This document shows, piece by piece, positions 49,527 through 58,578 of a stretch of 64,000 bases of DNA. The notes under the pieces are model-generated. The model did no database searches. It saw only the letters and a list, made by a program, of their open reading frames with translations, and was not told where the DNA came from. The translations under genes and the position numbers were made by a program. Location of the stretch: NCBI RefSeq assembly GCF_009760405.1, contig NZ_WRPP01000005.1, forward strand, positions 1 to 64,000, read 5' to 3'. The stretch comes from Nocardia terrae (lineage in GTDB: Bacteria; Actinomycetota; Actinomycetes; Mycobacteriales; Mycobacteriaceae). The stretch's first letter is position 1; every line of letters starts with the position of its first letter.

Positions 49527-49916
49527 ATGACATCAACCACCCTGCCCGCCATGGACTCTCGCTGGCGCGGGTTCTCCCTGGGAGAACTCGACGAGATCCT
49601 CGAACGCAATCAGCGGATCGACGCCATCGAAGAACAGACCTGCCCGCACTGCGGCCGCGACAGCCTCCGGACCTATCTGCACGGATCCGAGCGCGGTGGC
49701 ACGGCGATGACCCTGACCCATTTCTGGTGCTCGCGGTGCCGCCACTACACCGGCTGGCCCACGCCCGGCCGGTCCGGCTTCTGGTTCAGCGACCCGCTGG
49801 CCGACACGTCCTGGAATCGGTTTCTGGCCCTGTCCCGCAGTGAGGACGCGTTCTTCGAGACCCTCGACGCGTTGTGGGCGAACACCCTGCTGCCCCAGCG
49901 GATTCAGCACGCCTGA
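49527..49916 (+). CDS. Zinc-ribbon protein, unknown function
   Basis: The 129-residue protein has two Cys pairs, TCPHCGRD near residue 39 and WCSRCRHYTGW near residue 68, about 29 residues apart, as in a zinc ribbon. An upstream helix (LGELDEILERNQRIDAIEEQ) and a C-terminal helix flank it. I know of no named family. It starts two bases after the preceding frameshifted gene and is probably cotranscribed with it. Confidence 0.78.
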   Translation: MTSTTLPAMDSRWRGFSLGELDEILERNQRIDAIEEQTCPHCGRDSLRTYLHGSERGGTAMTLTHFWCSRCRHYTGWPTPGRSGFWFSDPLADTSWNRFLALSRSEDAFFETLDALWANTLLPQRIQHA

Positions 49917-50035
49917 CCGTTCCACGCCGGTGTCGCGGCGAAGCTCGACCCGCACGCGGTGCCCGAGGTGCCCGCACGCTGGTGCGATAATGCGACGGGG
50001 CCACCCGTGTAGCTGAATCCACCCGAAGGAGCAGC

Positions 50036-51193
50036 GTGCGAGCAGGAGTTCTCTTTCCGATATTGGCCGCCACCCTCCTCGCGGCGTGCGGCACCTCCCC
50101 GGAGACACCCGCTTCGCAGCCCGATTCGCCCGGGAAGCTGATCTCGAAGCGGTCGCTGGACCAGCTGGATCCGGCCCTGTCCGCGGCCGCCGGCTCGGCC
50201 ACCTACCTGCGCTACGAGTCGACCTCACCGGCAGGGAAGCCGATCGAGGTGTCGGGGGCGGTGTTCGTGCCGCCGGGACAGGCTCCCGCGGGCGGCTGGC
50301 CCGTCGTCGCGTTCGCGCACGGCACCTCCGGGGTGGTGAGCGCCTGCGCACCCACCAACTCCCCCACCCTGTTCGGTTCGGCTCCCGTGGTCGAGCAGCT
50401 GCTCGCCGGGCATCGCGCGGTGGTGATGACCAACTATCAGGGCCTCGACGGTCCGGGCGCGGCGCCTTATCTCGATACCCCGTCCTCGGGCTACGACGTC
50501 CTGAACTCGGTGCGCGCCGCGCATTCCACCGGTCTGCCGCTGGCCGCGGACACTGTGCTCGTCGGCGCGTCCCAGGGTGGGCGGGCCGCCGAATCGGCCG
50601 CCGAGACCGCGAAAGCCTATGCGCCGGAACTGAAGATCCACGGTGCGGTGCTGCTGTCCCCCGCGCTGGAGCTGAAGTTCGTCGACACGGTCGACACCCA
50701 CAGTCTCAATGCGCCCGACCAGTACCTGATCCTGCCGTACCTGGTCGCCGCGGTGCGCTACAACCAGCCCGGCTACACCTACGACCAGGTCGTGCACGGC
50801 GATCTGCTGGCCGCCGCGCCGACTCTGGAATCCCGGTGCACCGGCCAGGTGACCCCCGAGGAAGCCGCGCTCGGCATGGCGGGCAAACCCGATGAGGTCC
50901 GCTTCGTGGACGAGGCCGCCGCGCAACCCTTCGTCGACCTGCAATCACGCACGAATCTCCCGAAGTCCGCGACGACCCTGCCCACCTATATCGCCCGCGG
51001 TGACGCCGACCGACTCGTCGATACCGCCTGGTCGACCGCCGCGGTCACCGACATGTGCACCCTCGGCACGCCGGTCCACGATCTGGTCGTCCCCGGTGGC
51101 CACGACGCGCCGTCAGCTGTCGCCGACCGGTGGCTGGGCTGGGTCGGGGACCTGTTCGCGGGCAAGCCGTTCGAATCGACCTGCCCGCACTGA
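50036..51193 (+). CDS. Lipoprotein lipase, LIP family
   Basis: Lipobox LLAAC with Cys18 predicts a membrane-anchored exported protein of 385 residues. The nucleophile Ser is in LVGASQGGRAAESAAE; VVAFAHGTSGV and VVMTNYQGLDGPG match LIP/alpha-beta hydrolase relatives; Asp in ARGDADRLVD and His in VPGGHDAPSA complete a triad. The GTG start follows GAAGGAGC. It resembles the secreted lipase at 42.3 kb in family but is otherwise unrelated in context. Lipid ester hydrolysis at the cell surface is likely. Confidence 0.9.
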   Translation: MRAGVLFPILAATLLAACGTSPETPASQPDSPGKLISKRSLDQLDPALSAAAGSATYLRYESTSPAGKPIEVSGAVFVPPGQAPAGGWPVVAFAHGTSGVVSACAPTNSPTLFGSAPVVEQLLAGHRAVVMTNYQGLDGPGAAPYLDTPSSGYDVLNSVRAAHSTGLPLAADTVLVGASQGGRAAESAAETAKAYAPELKIHGAVLLSPALELKFVDTVDTHSLNAPDQYLILPYLVAAVRYNQPGYTYDQVVHGDLLAAAPTLESRCTGQVTPEEAALGMAGKPDEVRFVDEAAAQPFVDLQSRTNLPKSATTLPTYIARGDADRLVDTAWSTAAVTDMCTLGTPVHDLVVPGGHDAPSAVADRWLGWVGDLFAGKPFESTCPH

Positions 51194-51244
51194 AACGGCG
51201 TGCCGTGGGTTCTGCTGTGGCCCTTGCACTCCCGTCGCGCGGGC

Positions 51245-51274
51245 CCGGTCGGGATCGCGGAGGATCCCGGCCGG
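51245..51274. terminator. Hairpin between convergent genes
   Basis: CCGGTCGGGATC (51245-51256) and GATCCCGGCCGG (51263-51274) form a 12-bp stem with one G-T pair. It lies between the convergent lipase and FhuF-like genes and could terminate both; there is no clear T-run. Confidence 0.55.
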
Positions 51275-51299
51275 TGGCGCGGAGCCGGGCCGGTCGGTG

Positions 51300-52007
51300 C
51301 TACCGGATGACGCAGGCCCGGCGGACCGGTAGACCGCGGTCCTCGAACGCGGCCAGCATGGCCTGGCCGCGGCGGGCACCGTCGGTGGAGGAGGTGCGGG
51401 CCAGGGCGGGAACGTAGGTCGCCGCGCCGACGACGGATTCGGCCACCAGGGACCAGAATCGGCGCGCGCCCAATCCGGCGCAGCGGGCCATGGCCTCCTG
51501 CACCAGGGTCAGGGCGGGTATGCACCGGTGGGCCAGCCAGACGTAGAGGGCGGCCTCGCACGGCAGCGCCACCACACCGTCCTGTCCGGCCAGCATGTCG
51601 CCGTCCACCACGCGAATGGTGGTGTCGGACAGGCCCGCCCAGTCGATGCCGCCGTCGTTGTCGGTGTGGATCCACAGGTTTTCCAGGCCCGGATCCCAGG
51701 CCCGGCCCTCCGAGACGACCATGGCCAGCACCCGGCCGACCACCGCGTGGATCAGGGCCGTGGCCACCACCTCGGCGGCGATGTCGGCATTGCTCATCTC
51801 CGCCGCGTGCCGGCGGTACATCAACTCGATGCGGCCCTCGCGAATGCCGTCGGCCAGCCGCCACCAGCGGCGTTTGCCCTGGTCGGCCATGGCCGCGACG
51901 GCGTAGACGCGGGGGTGTTCGGGTTGCAGGGCGCGCAGGCGGCTACAGGCCAGCCCGAAGGCGAGCCGGGAATCGCGAGGCGGGCACACGGTTACGGGTT
52001 CGAGCAT
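51300..52007 (-). CDS. FhuF-like protein without the C-terminal iron-sulfur motif, tentative
   Basis: The 235-residue protein is divergent from a siderophore ABC importer with an IdeR-like box between. Its C-terminal segments RFWSLVAESVVGAATYV and FEDRGLPVRRACV resemble the end of FhuF-type siderophore-iron reductases, which normally continue with a CC-x10-CxxC [2Fe-2S] motif. Here the protein stops after one Cys, and no such Cys pattern is visible downstream in any frame. It could be a derived FhuF, a related ferric-siderophore handling protein, or something else. Confidence 0.5.
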   Translation of the reverse strand: MLEPVTVCPPRDSRLAFGLACSRLRALQPEHPRVYAVAAMADQGKRRWWRLADGIREGRIELMYRRHAAEMSNADIAAEVVATALIHAVVGRVLAMVVSEGRAWDPGLENLWIHTDNDGGIDWAGLSDTTIRVVDGDMLAGQDGVVALPCEAALYVWLAHRCIPALTLVQEAMARCAGLGARRFWSLVAESVVGAATYVPALARTSSTDGARRGQAMLAAFEDRGLPVRRACVIR

Positions 52008-52072
52008 CGAACCTCCTCATTCATCGACTTCATCGACTGTTCGGCCAATGCTTGGACAACGAGAACAGGAAG

Positions 52073-52091
52073 ATAGGTTAGGGTTACCATA
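52073..52091. promoter_or_regulatory. IdeR/DtxR-type iron box of the siderophore importer
   Basis: ATAGGTTAGGGTTACCATA matches the IdeR consensus at 14 of 19 positions and lies 40 bases upstream of the first permease start and 65 bases from the divergent gene. The position and the siderophore importer context support iron-dependent repression of both. Confidence 0.75.
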
Positions 52092-52131
52092 CTTGTCGAG
52101 CAATGAAACGCGTCAGGAGTAGTTCGTCACC

Positions 52132-53169
52132 GTGCCCGCCGTAGTCACCAACAGACGGCGACGTCTGCTCGGACTTCTCGTTCTCGCTGTCCTGCTGGCG
52201 GGCGCGCTGGCCGCCAGCATCGCCCTGGGCTCGCGCAACCTGGGCCTCGGCACCGTCTACGACGCGCTCGTTTGCCCTGGTGGACTACCACTTTCATGCC
52301 CCGCGGAAGGCTCGGCCGCACAGATCGTGCGCGAATTGCGGCTCCCCCGAACCGGACTGGCGGCGCTGACCGGCCTCGCCCTCGGCCTGGCCGGAGCCCT
52401 CATCCAGGGCTACACCCGAAACCCCCTGGCCGATGCGGGATTACTCGGCGTCAACGCGGGCGCGGCCTTCCTCGCCGCGTTGAGCATCCACCTGCTGGCC
52501 CTCACTACTCCCGCGCAGTACATCTGGTTCGCCTTCGCGGGCGCACTGCTCGCGGGCGCGGTCGTCTTCGGCGTCTCCACCCTCGGCAGCGGCCGGGCAA
52601 GCCCCCTGAGCCTGGTCCTCGCGGGCGCGGCCGTCACGGCGTTCCTCCAGGCCATGACCAATATCGTTGTCCTGCTGGACGGCACCGCCCTCAATACCTA
52701 CCGCTACTGGGTAGTCGGCGACGTCGCCGGACACGACACTTCGACGCTGCGGCAGGTCCTGCCCTTCCTCATCCTGGGCGCGATCCTCGCCCTGGCCTGC
52801 GCCCCCGGCCTCAACCTCCTCGGCCTCGGCGACGACGTAGCCCAGGGACTGGGCCTCAATCTGGCCCGCACCCGAACCCTCGGCCTGGCCGCCATCGTCC
52901 TCCTCGCCGGTGCCGCCAGCGCCGCCGTGGGCCCGATCGCCTTCCTCGGCCTGATCGTCCCCCACCTGGCCCGAGCCCTCACCGGCCCCGATTACCGCTG
53001 GCTACTCCCCTATTCGGCCCTCCTCGGCGCAATCGTGTTGCTACTGGCCGACACCGCCGGACGCCTGATCGCCCGCCCCGGCGAACTCCAGGCCGGAATC
53101 ACCCTCGCCGCACTCGGCGCACCCTTCTTCCTCCTGTTGGTCCGCCGCCGAAAGCTGGTGAGCCTGTGA
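52132..53169 (+). CDS. FecCD-type siderophore ABC permease 1
   Basis: BtuC/FecCD-family permease of 345 residues with about nine to ten helices: IVRELRLPRTGLAALTGLALGLAGALIQGYTRNPLADAGLLGVNAGAA, then LNTYRYWVVGDVAG, and FLGLIVPHLARALTGPDYRWLLPYSALLGAIVLLLADTAGR, all family hallmarks. Start is GTG. Its stop overlaps the second permease by four bases. It imports ferric siderophore with its partner permease and ATPase; the binding protein is not encoded here. Confidence 0.95.
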   Translation: MPAVVTNRRRRLLGLLVLAVLLAGALAASIALGSRNLGLGTVYDALVCPGGLPLSCPAEGSAAQIVRELRLPRTGLAALTGLALGLAGALIQGYTRNPLADAGLLGVNAGAAFLAALSIHLLALTTPAQYIWFAFAGALLAGAVVFGVSTLGSGRASPLSLVLAGAAVTAFLQAMTNIVVLLDGTALNTYRYWVVGDVAGHDTSTLRQVLPFLILGAILALACAPGLNLLGLGDDVAQGLGLNLARTRTLGLAAIVLLAGAASAAVGPIAFLGLIVPHLARALTGPDYRWLLPYSALLGAIVLLLADTAGRLIARPGELQAGITLAALGAPFFLLLVRRRKLVSL

Positions 53170-54389
53170 CACTTCCGACACCGCCCCCGGGAACACGGCC
53201 CGCTGTGAGCCCGGGTCACCGCCCGGCAAACGCCGACCCGCAGTCCGCACGGCCCGCCCCGGAGGCAAGCTCTCCCGGTCATTCCGCTCCTCCTGCCGCG
53301 TCGACCGGCGGCCGAGGTCTGCATGCGGTGCGGCCTGCATTGCGGGTGGGTGAGTTCTCGGCGGTGCTGCGGGTGGGCGCGCTGGTGACGGTGATCGCGC
53401 TGGTGGGCTTGTTGTTCGGGTTGTTCGCGCTGGATATCGCGGTGGGCGAGTTCCGGATTCCGGTGGGGCGGGTGCTGGATGTGCTGGGCGGCGGGGGGAC
53501 TCGGGCGCAGCGGTTCGTGGTCATGGATTCGCGGTTGCCGCGGGCGTTGACGGCCGTGGTGGTCGGGGCGGCGCTGGGGCTGGCGGGGGCGGTGACGCAG
53601 TCGATTCTGCACAATCCGCTGGCCAGTCCGGATCTGCTGGGGATCACCTCGGGTGCGAGTTGCGGGGCCGTGGCGGTGATCGTCGGCATGGGCGGTGTCG
53701 GGACCGGTGCGGCTGCGGCGCTCGGGGTTTCGGCGGCGGCGTTGATCGGGGGGCTGCTGACCGCGGTGGCGATCTATCTGCTGGCGTGGGGGCGGACCGC
53801 GAGCGGGGACAGCGGGGTCATGGGATTTCGACTGGTGCTCATCGGAATCGGTGTGAACGCGGCCCTGCTGTCGGTGGTGAGCTGGCTGCTGACGCGGGCC
53901 ACGCTCACCGACGCGGCGCACGCGCAGCAGTGGCTGACCGGGTCGTTGAACGCGGCGGACTGGTCGACGCTGATTCCGGCGGCGATCGGGCTCGGGCTCG
54001 CGCTGGCCGTCACCGCCGGGTCGGCCCGGACCCTGGCCACACTGCGATTCGGCACCGACACCACGCGGATTCTCGGCGTGCGCATCCAAACCCAGCAGGC
54101 GATTCTCATTGCGGCCGCGGTCGGTTGCGCCGCCCTGGCCACCGCGGCCGTCGGGCCGCTGGGATTCGTGGGCTTGGCCGCGCCCCAGATCGCGCGGCGG
54201 CTGCTGCACACGCCCGGTGAGCCGATCATCGCCTCCGCCCTGGTCGGAGCCATTGCCGTGGTCGGCGCGGACCTGCTCGCGCGCACCGTTTTTCCCGTCT
54301 CCCTGCCCGTCGGTGTGGTCACCGCGGCGGTCGGCGGGCCGTTCCTGCTCTACCTGCTCGTTCGCACCAATCGAAAGGCGACACCGTGA
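53166..54389 (+). CDS. FecCD-type siderophore ABC permease 2, with Pro/Ala-rich N-terminal extension
   Basis: Second FecCD permease of 407 residues. The first 60 or so residues are Pro/Ala/Ser-rich and not part of the fold. Then come LPRALTAVVVGAALGLAGAVTQSILHNPLASPDLLGITSGAS, WLTGSLNAADW, and GFVGLAAPQIARRLLHTPGEPIIASALVGAIAVVGADLLAR. GTG start overlaps the preceding stop. The extension, if translated, would be cytoplasmic; a downstream start is possible. Confidence 0.93.
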   Translation: MTLPTPPPGTRPAVSPGHRPANADPQSARPAPEASSPGHSAPPAASTGGRGLHAVRPALRVGEFSAVLRVGALVTVIALVGLLFGLFALDIAVGEFRIPVGRVLDVLGGGGTRAQRFVVMDSRLPRALTAVVVGAALGLAGAVTQSILHNPLASPDLLGITSGASCGAVAVIVGMGGVGTGAAAALGVSAAALIGGLLTAVAIYLLAWGRTASGDSGVMGFRLVLIGIGVNAALLSVVSWLLTRATLTDAAHAQQWLTGSLNAADWSTLIPAAIGLGLALAVTAGSARTLATLRFGTDTTRILGVRIQTQQAILIAAAVGCAALATAAVGPLGFVGLAAPQIARRLLHTPGEPIIASALVGAIAVVGADLLARTVFPVSLPVGVVTAAVGGPFLLYLLVRTNRKATP

Positions 54390-55213
54390 CCCTCGCGGCG
54401 GAGAACATCACCCTCGGATACGGCGACCGGGTCATCGTGGACGGGCTGTCCGTCGACATCGAACCGGGGCTGATCACGACGGTCATCGGCCCCAACGGAT
54501 GCGGCAAATCGACGCTGCTGCGCTCGCTCGGGCGGCTGCTGCGGCCGAAGTCGGGCCGGGTCCTGTTGGACGGCAAGGCCATTTCGACCATGAAGACCAA
54601 GGACATCGCGCGCATCGTCGGCATGCTGCCCCAGACCCCGGTCGCGCCGGAAGGATTGACCGTCGCCGATCTGGTCGCCCGCGGCCGTCACCCGCATCAA
54701 TCGTGGCTGCGGCAGTGGTCGGCCGACGACGAGACCGAGGTGGCCGCGGCCCTGGAGCAGACCGGCATCGCGGACTTGGCGGGCCGCACCCTCGACGAGC
54801 TGTCGGGCGGGCAACGCCAGCGCGCCTGGATCTCCATGGCGCTGGCGCAGGGCACCGACATCCTGCTGCTCGACGAACCCACCACCTACCTGGATCTCGC
54901 GCATTCCCTCGAGGTCCTCGATCTCGTCGATCGCCTGCACGACGACCTCGGCCGGACCGTGGTCATGGTGCTGCACGACCTGAATCTGGCCATCCGCTAC
55001 AGCGACCGCCTCGTCGTCATGCACGCGGGCCGCATCGTCGCCCAGGGCCGTCCCGCCGACATCATCGACGCCGAGCTGCTGCGTGAGGTTTTCGGCCTGC
55101 GTGCCGAGGTGCTCGAGGATCCGGTGTCGGGCCGACCGATGATCGTGCCGATCGGCTCGCGGCACGTGCACGAGTCCCTCGCCACAGATATGCCGGTCGA
55201 CGCCGGGGTATGA
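54386..55213 (+). CDS. Siderophore ABC transporter ATP-binding protein (FecE/FhuC-like)
   Basis: ATPase of 275 residues: Walker A GPNGCGKST, Q-loop LPQTPVAPEGLTV, signature LSGGQRQR, Walker B ILLLDEPTTYLD, switch LHDLNLAIRYSDRLVVMHAGR. ARGRHPHQSWLRQWS after the Q-loop is typical of siderophore/cobalamin importers. The GTG start overlaps the permease stop by four bases. Three-gene import operon, probably iron-regulated. Confidence 0.96.
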   Translation: MTLAAENITLGYGDRVIVDGLSVDIEPGLITTVIGPNGCGKSTLLRSLGRLLRPKSGRVLLDGKAISTMKTKDIARIVGMLPQTPVAPEGLTVADLVARGRHPHQSWLRQWSADDETEVAAALEQTGIADLAGRTLDELSGGQRQRAWISMALAQGTDILLLDEPTTYLDLAHSLEVLDLVDRLHDDLGRTVVMVLHDLNLAIRYSDRLVVMHAGRIVAQGRPADIIDAELLREVFGLRAEVLEDPVSGRPMIVPIGSRHVHESLATDMPVDAGV

Positions 55214-55240
55214 GCAATACCACACCAGCAACCCCCCGGT

Positions 55241-55257
55241 TACGACGACCTGTAGTA
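55241..55257. promoter_or_regulatory. BlaI-type operator candidate
   Basis: TACGACGACCTGTAGTA resembles the BlaI/MecI dyad (TACTACA...TGTAGTA): the right arm is exact and the left matches in five of seven positions. It lies 35 bases upstream of the BlaI gene and suggests autoregulation. Confidence 0.55.
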
Positions 55258-55291
55258 CGCATTCCTGTCGTTGTCTCCGTAAGCTTGTGGG

Positions 55292-55693
55292 ATGGCAGGT
55301 CTTGGTGAACTCGAGAAAGCGGTCATGGACCAGTTGTGGTCGGCCGATGAACCGCAAACGGTCCGGCAGGTCCATGAGGCACTCGCTGCACGTCGTGAAC
55401 TCGCGTACACCACGGTGATGACCGTTCTGCAGCGTTTGGCGAAGAAGAACCTCGTGGTCCAGCAGCGTGATGATCGCGCGCACCGGTATGCGCCGGTGCA
55501 CACCCGCGACGAACTCGTGGCGAGCCTCATGTTCGACGCGCTGCAGCAAGCGGATGAAGTAGGCAGCCGCCGAGCGGCTCTCGTGCACTTCGTGGAACAG
55601 GTCGGTGCGGATGAGGCTGCCGCATTGCGCGACGCACTCGCTAAGCTCGAAGCCACCGAGGCCGCGCGCAAGGACAAACCCGAGTCCAAATAG
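55292..55693 (+). CDS. blaI: BlaI/MecI/CopY family repressor
   Basis: Penicillinase-repressor-type winged helix of 133 residues: LGELEKAVMDQLWSADEPQTVRQVHEALAARRELAYTTVMTVLQRLAKKNLVVQQRDDRAHRYAP. In Mycobacterium tuberculosis the orthologue (Rv1846c, recalled) represses a beta-lactamase gene and the linked BlaR-like peptidase, and also ATP synthase genes. It is followed 43 bases on by the M56 peptidase gene, the expected signal partner. Confidence 0.95.
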   Translation: MAGLGELEKAVMDQLWSADEPQTVRQVHEALAARRELAYTTVMTVLQRLAKKNLVVQQRDDRAHRYAPVHTRDELVASLMFDALQQADEVGSRRAALVHFVEQVGADEAAALRDALAKLEATEAARKDKPESK

Positions 55694-55736
55694 CCGTATC
55701 CTCGGCCCGAGCCCCACAACGCAGTGAGCTGAGGAC

Positions 55737-56678
55737 ATGGACTGGACAGCGCCGGTATTCGCCGGTCTCGCCCTGTTGTTGGCGGGACCGGTGCCAGCGC
55801 TGCTCAGCCGCTCCACCTGGCCCTATCGCAGTCCCCGTGCCGCACTCGTGCTCTGGCAGGCGATCGCGCTGGCCGCGGTGCTCAGCGCCTTCGGCTCCGG
55901 GCTCGCCATCGCCTCGCGGCTGCTGGTCCCCGGCGCGGACGGCCGCCCGACCACCACGCCCAGCAAGGAGATCGACGCCCTCGGCCTGCCGCTGTGGCTG
56001 GCGCTGGTGTTCGTCTTCGCGCTCACCCTGCTGGTCGGGGCGCGGCTCATCTGGTCGGTGATCCGCGTCGGCATCCACACTCGGCGTCGTCGCGCCCGCC
56101 ACCGCATGCTGGTCGACCTGCTCGATCAGTCCAGCGTGCAACGCAAGGCCGCCGACATCCGGGTGCTGGCCGCCACCGAACCCATCGCCTACTGCCTGCC
56201 CGGCATCCGCCAGCGCGTGGTCCTCAGCCAGGGGACCGTCACCAACCTGTCCGACCAGGAACTGACCGCCATCGTCAGTCACGAGCGCTCCCACCTGCGC
56301 GCCCGCCACGACCTGGTCCTCGAAGCCTTCACCGCCGCGCACGAAGCCTTCCCCCGCGTGGTCCGCTCCAAATCGGCCCTGGACTCGGTGAAACTGCTCA
56401 TCGAACTGCTCGCCGACGACTCCGCGGTCAAGGTCACCGGCCCCACTCCCCTGGCCCGCGCCCTCGTCGCCTGCTCCAATTCCCCTGCCCCGCAGGGCGC
56501 GATGGCCGTCGGCGGCCCCACCACCCTGATCCGCATCCAGCGCCTGGCCGGCCCCATCGGCGACCTCCGCATCGCGGTGGCCGCCTACCTCGCCGCCGCC
56601 GCCATCCTCGTGGTGCCCACGCTGGCCGTGGCAATTCCGTGGCTGGTCGAGGTCACCCGCCTGGTCAGCCGTGCCTGA
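55737..56678 (+). CDS. blaR: M56-family (BlaR1-type) membrane metallopeptidase, short form
   Basis: The 313-residue integral membrane protein has helices near residues 5-22, 38-60, 85-105 and 280-303. The zinc motif HERSH in VSHERSHLRARHDL fits HExxH. It lacks the penicillin-sensing extracellular domain of staphylococcal BlaR1, like the mycobacterial Rv1845c. It probably cleaves or inactivates the upstream BlaI. The stop overlaps the helicase GTG. Confidence 0.92.
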   Translation: MDWTAPVFAGLALLLAGPVPALLSRSTWPYRSPRAALVLWQAIALAAVLSAFGSGLAIASRLLVPGADGRPTTTPSKEIDALGLPLWLALVFVFALTLLVGARLIWSVIRVGIHTRRRRARHRMLVDLLDQSSVQRKAADIRVLAATEPIAYCLPGIRQRVVLSQGTVTNLSDQELTAIVSHERSHLRARHDLVLEAFTAAHEAFPRVVRSKSALDSVKLLIELLADDSAVKVTGPTPLARALVACSNSPAPQGAMAVGGPTTLIRIQRLAGPIGDLRIAVAAYLAAAAILVVPTLAVAIPWLVEVTRLVSRA

Positions 56679-58506
56679 TCCCCACCTACCCGTCCCCGAA
56701 TCCGACTCGGGCGCGGCGCAATCCGCCATGCCCGCGGTCGAATCCGATCTGGCCACACCGTCTGCCCCGGCCCTCGCAGCCCGCCGTGGCTCGTCCCCTA
56801 CTACCTCCGACCCAGACCAGGAGACCAACATCCGCACCGACTCGCCGTCCTCCTCCGAGCCCGCCGACCAGGCGAACGACCGCCACGACCGAGGAGCCCG
56901 CCCCGGCCGACCACCGGGAGCCACGGCGACCGGTAGCGCTGGTGCCGCGGATGGCGGTGCAGCGGCGCCGGCGACTGAGTCCAAGGCCCAGGGCGGCGAG
57001 GCTCCCTCCCACCGGAACAAGAGGGCGGCGGCAGCGTCCCCCGGCGTCGGGCAAGGCGGGGTGCGATTCGCGGATCTCGGGTTGCCGCCGGTGCTTGTGC
57101 AGGTGCTGCGGCGGGATGGGATGGACCAGGCGTTTCCGATTCAGGCTGCGGTGATTCCGGACATTCTGGACGGGCGGGATGTGTTGGGTCGGGCCGCAAC
57201 GGGTTCGGGAAAGACGCTCGCGTTCGGGTTGCCGATGTTGGTACGGCTCTTCGGTGCGCCGAGTGCGCCCAAGCGGCCGCGCGGACTGATCCTGGCTCCC
57301 ACGCGCGAGCTGGCGATTCAGATCGAGCAGGCTCTCGATGAGCCAGCGCTCTCGCTCGGGTTGCGGTTGGCGACGGCGGTCGGCGGGCTGCCGATTCAAA
57401 AGCAGGTGGATCGGCTGGCGCGCGGGGTGGACGTGGTCATCGCGACGCCCGGGCGGTTGACCGATCTGCTCGGCCGGAAAGCCGTGCAGCTGGACGACAT
57501 TCGGGTGGTGACGGTCGACGAGGCCGATCACATGGCCGAATTGGGGTTCCTGCCGCAGCTCACGGCGCTGCTGAACAAGGTCCCGGATGGGGCGCAACAG
57601 CTGCTGTTCTCGGCCACCCTCGACGACACCATCGACGGCCTGGTGCAGCGCTATTTACGTGATCCGGTGAGTCACTCGGTCGGCGCGACCATCTCGACTT
57701 CCGGTGCTACCGGACCGGATTCGGGCAACGCCCCCGGCCGGGGAACCGCTGGCGATCACCCGGCCGAAGGCGTGGTGCCGGGCAGCGCGTCGCTGGAAAG
57801 CGGTGCGGCGCACGGGGGTCGGGCCTCGGGCGGCACGGCCGCGGTGCCCGCCGTCGCCCACTACGCCCTGCATGTCCGCCGCTCCGACAAGCGGACGGTG
57901 GTGAGTGAGATCGCCGCACGAGAGGGTCGCACGCTGCTGTTCGTCAAAACGCAGTACGGCGCGGACAAACTGGCGACCAAGCTGCGCGAGGTGGGTATCG
58001 GTGCGGTCGCGTTGCACGGCGGCAAGGCGCAGAACCAGCGCAATCGAATGCTCTCGGCCTTCGCCGACGGGACCGCGCCGGTCCTGGTCGCCACCGATGT
58101 GGCCGCCCGCGGCCTCCACATCGACGATGTCTCGCTGGTCGTGCACGTCGATCTGCCCGCGGACCCCAAGGACTATCTGCATCGCACCGGGCGAACCGCA
58201 CGGGCGGGGGCGTCGGGCACGGTCGTCACCATCGTCACCCCGGACAATCGCGACGAAGCGGCGCAACTGGCCCAGCGCGCGTCGGTGACGCTCACCGACG
58301 TGGACGTCCGCCCCGGCGATCGACAGCTCATCGAGATCACCGGCGCGCGCCGCCCGGGTGGCCGTCCGGTGGCCGACCCCTCGGCGCCGCCGCCGAAGGC
58401 GGAGGCCGCGCCCGAACAGCCGCGTTTCCGGCAGCGGCCCAAGGGTGAGAGCCGACCGCACAACAAGAAGCGCAAGCCCGGCGCGGCCCGCCGTTCCACG
58501 CGCTGA
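56671..58506 (+). CDS. DEAD-box RNA helicase with disordered N-terminus and interdomain insert
   Basis: Superfamily 2 helicase of 611 residues. Q motif near FPIQAAVIP; motif I ATGSGKT at 177-182; Ia PTRELA; Ib TPGR; II DEADHMAELGF; III SAT; then TLLFVKTQYGADKL, LVATDVAARGL and YLHRTGRTARAG. Residues 1-125 are disordered (Ser/Pro/Ala). Between the two RecA domains, residues 340-393 are a Gly/Ser/Ala-rich insert absent from typical family members. The C-terminal tail is basic (KKRKPG). The GTG start overlaps the M56 gene; a later start is possible. Confidence 0.93.
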   Translation: MPDPHLPVPESDSGAAQSAMPAVESDLATPSAPALAARRGSSPTTSDPDQETNIRTDSPSSSEPADQANDRHDRGARPGRPPGATATGSAGAADGGAAAPATESKAQGGEAPSHRNKRAAAASPGVGQGGVRFADLGLPPVLVQVLRRDGMDQAFPIQAAVIPDILDGRDVLGRAATGSGKTLAFGLPMLVRLFGAPSAPKRPRGLILAPTRELAIQIEQALDEPALSLGLRLATAVGGLPIQKQVDRLARGVDVVIATPGRLTDLLGRKAVQLDDIRVVTVDEADHMAELGFLPQLTALLNKVPDGAQQLLFSATLDDTIDGLVQRYLRDPVSHSVGATISTSGATGPDSGNAPGRGTAGDHPAEGVVPGSASLESGAAHGGRASGGTAAVPAVAHYALHVRRSDKRTVVSEIAAREGRTLLFVKTQYGADKLATKLREVGIGAVALHGGKAQNQRNRMLSAFADGTAPVLVATDVAARGLHIDDVSLVVHVDLPADPKDYLHRTGRTARAGASGTVVTIVTPDNRDEAAQLAQRASVTLTDVDVRPGDRQLIEITGARRPGGRPVADPSAPPPKAEAAPEQPRFRQRPKGESRPHNKKRKPGAARRSTR

Positions 58507-58578
58507 CTCAACCCGACGACAGAGATCATTCCCGGCAGGGAATCGCGCCTACGTGACCGAGGCGCGAATATTGCCGCC

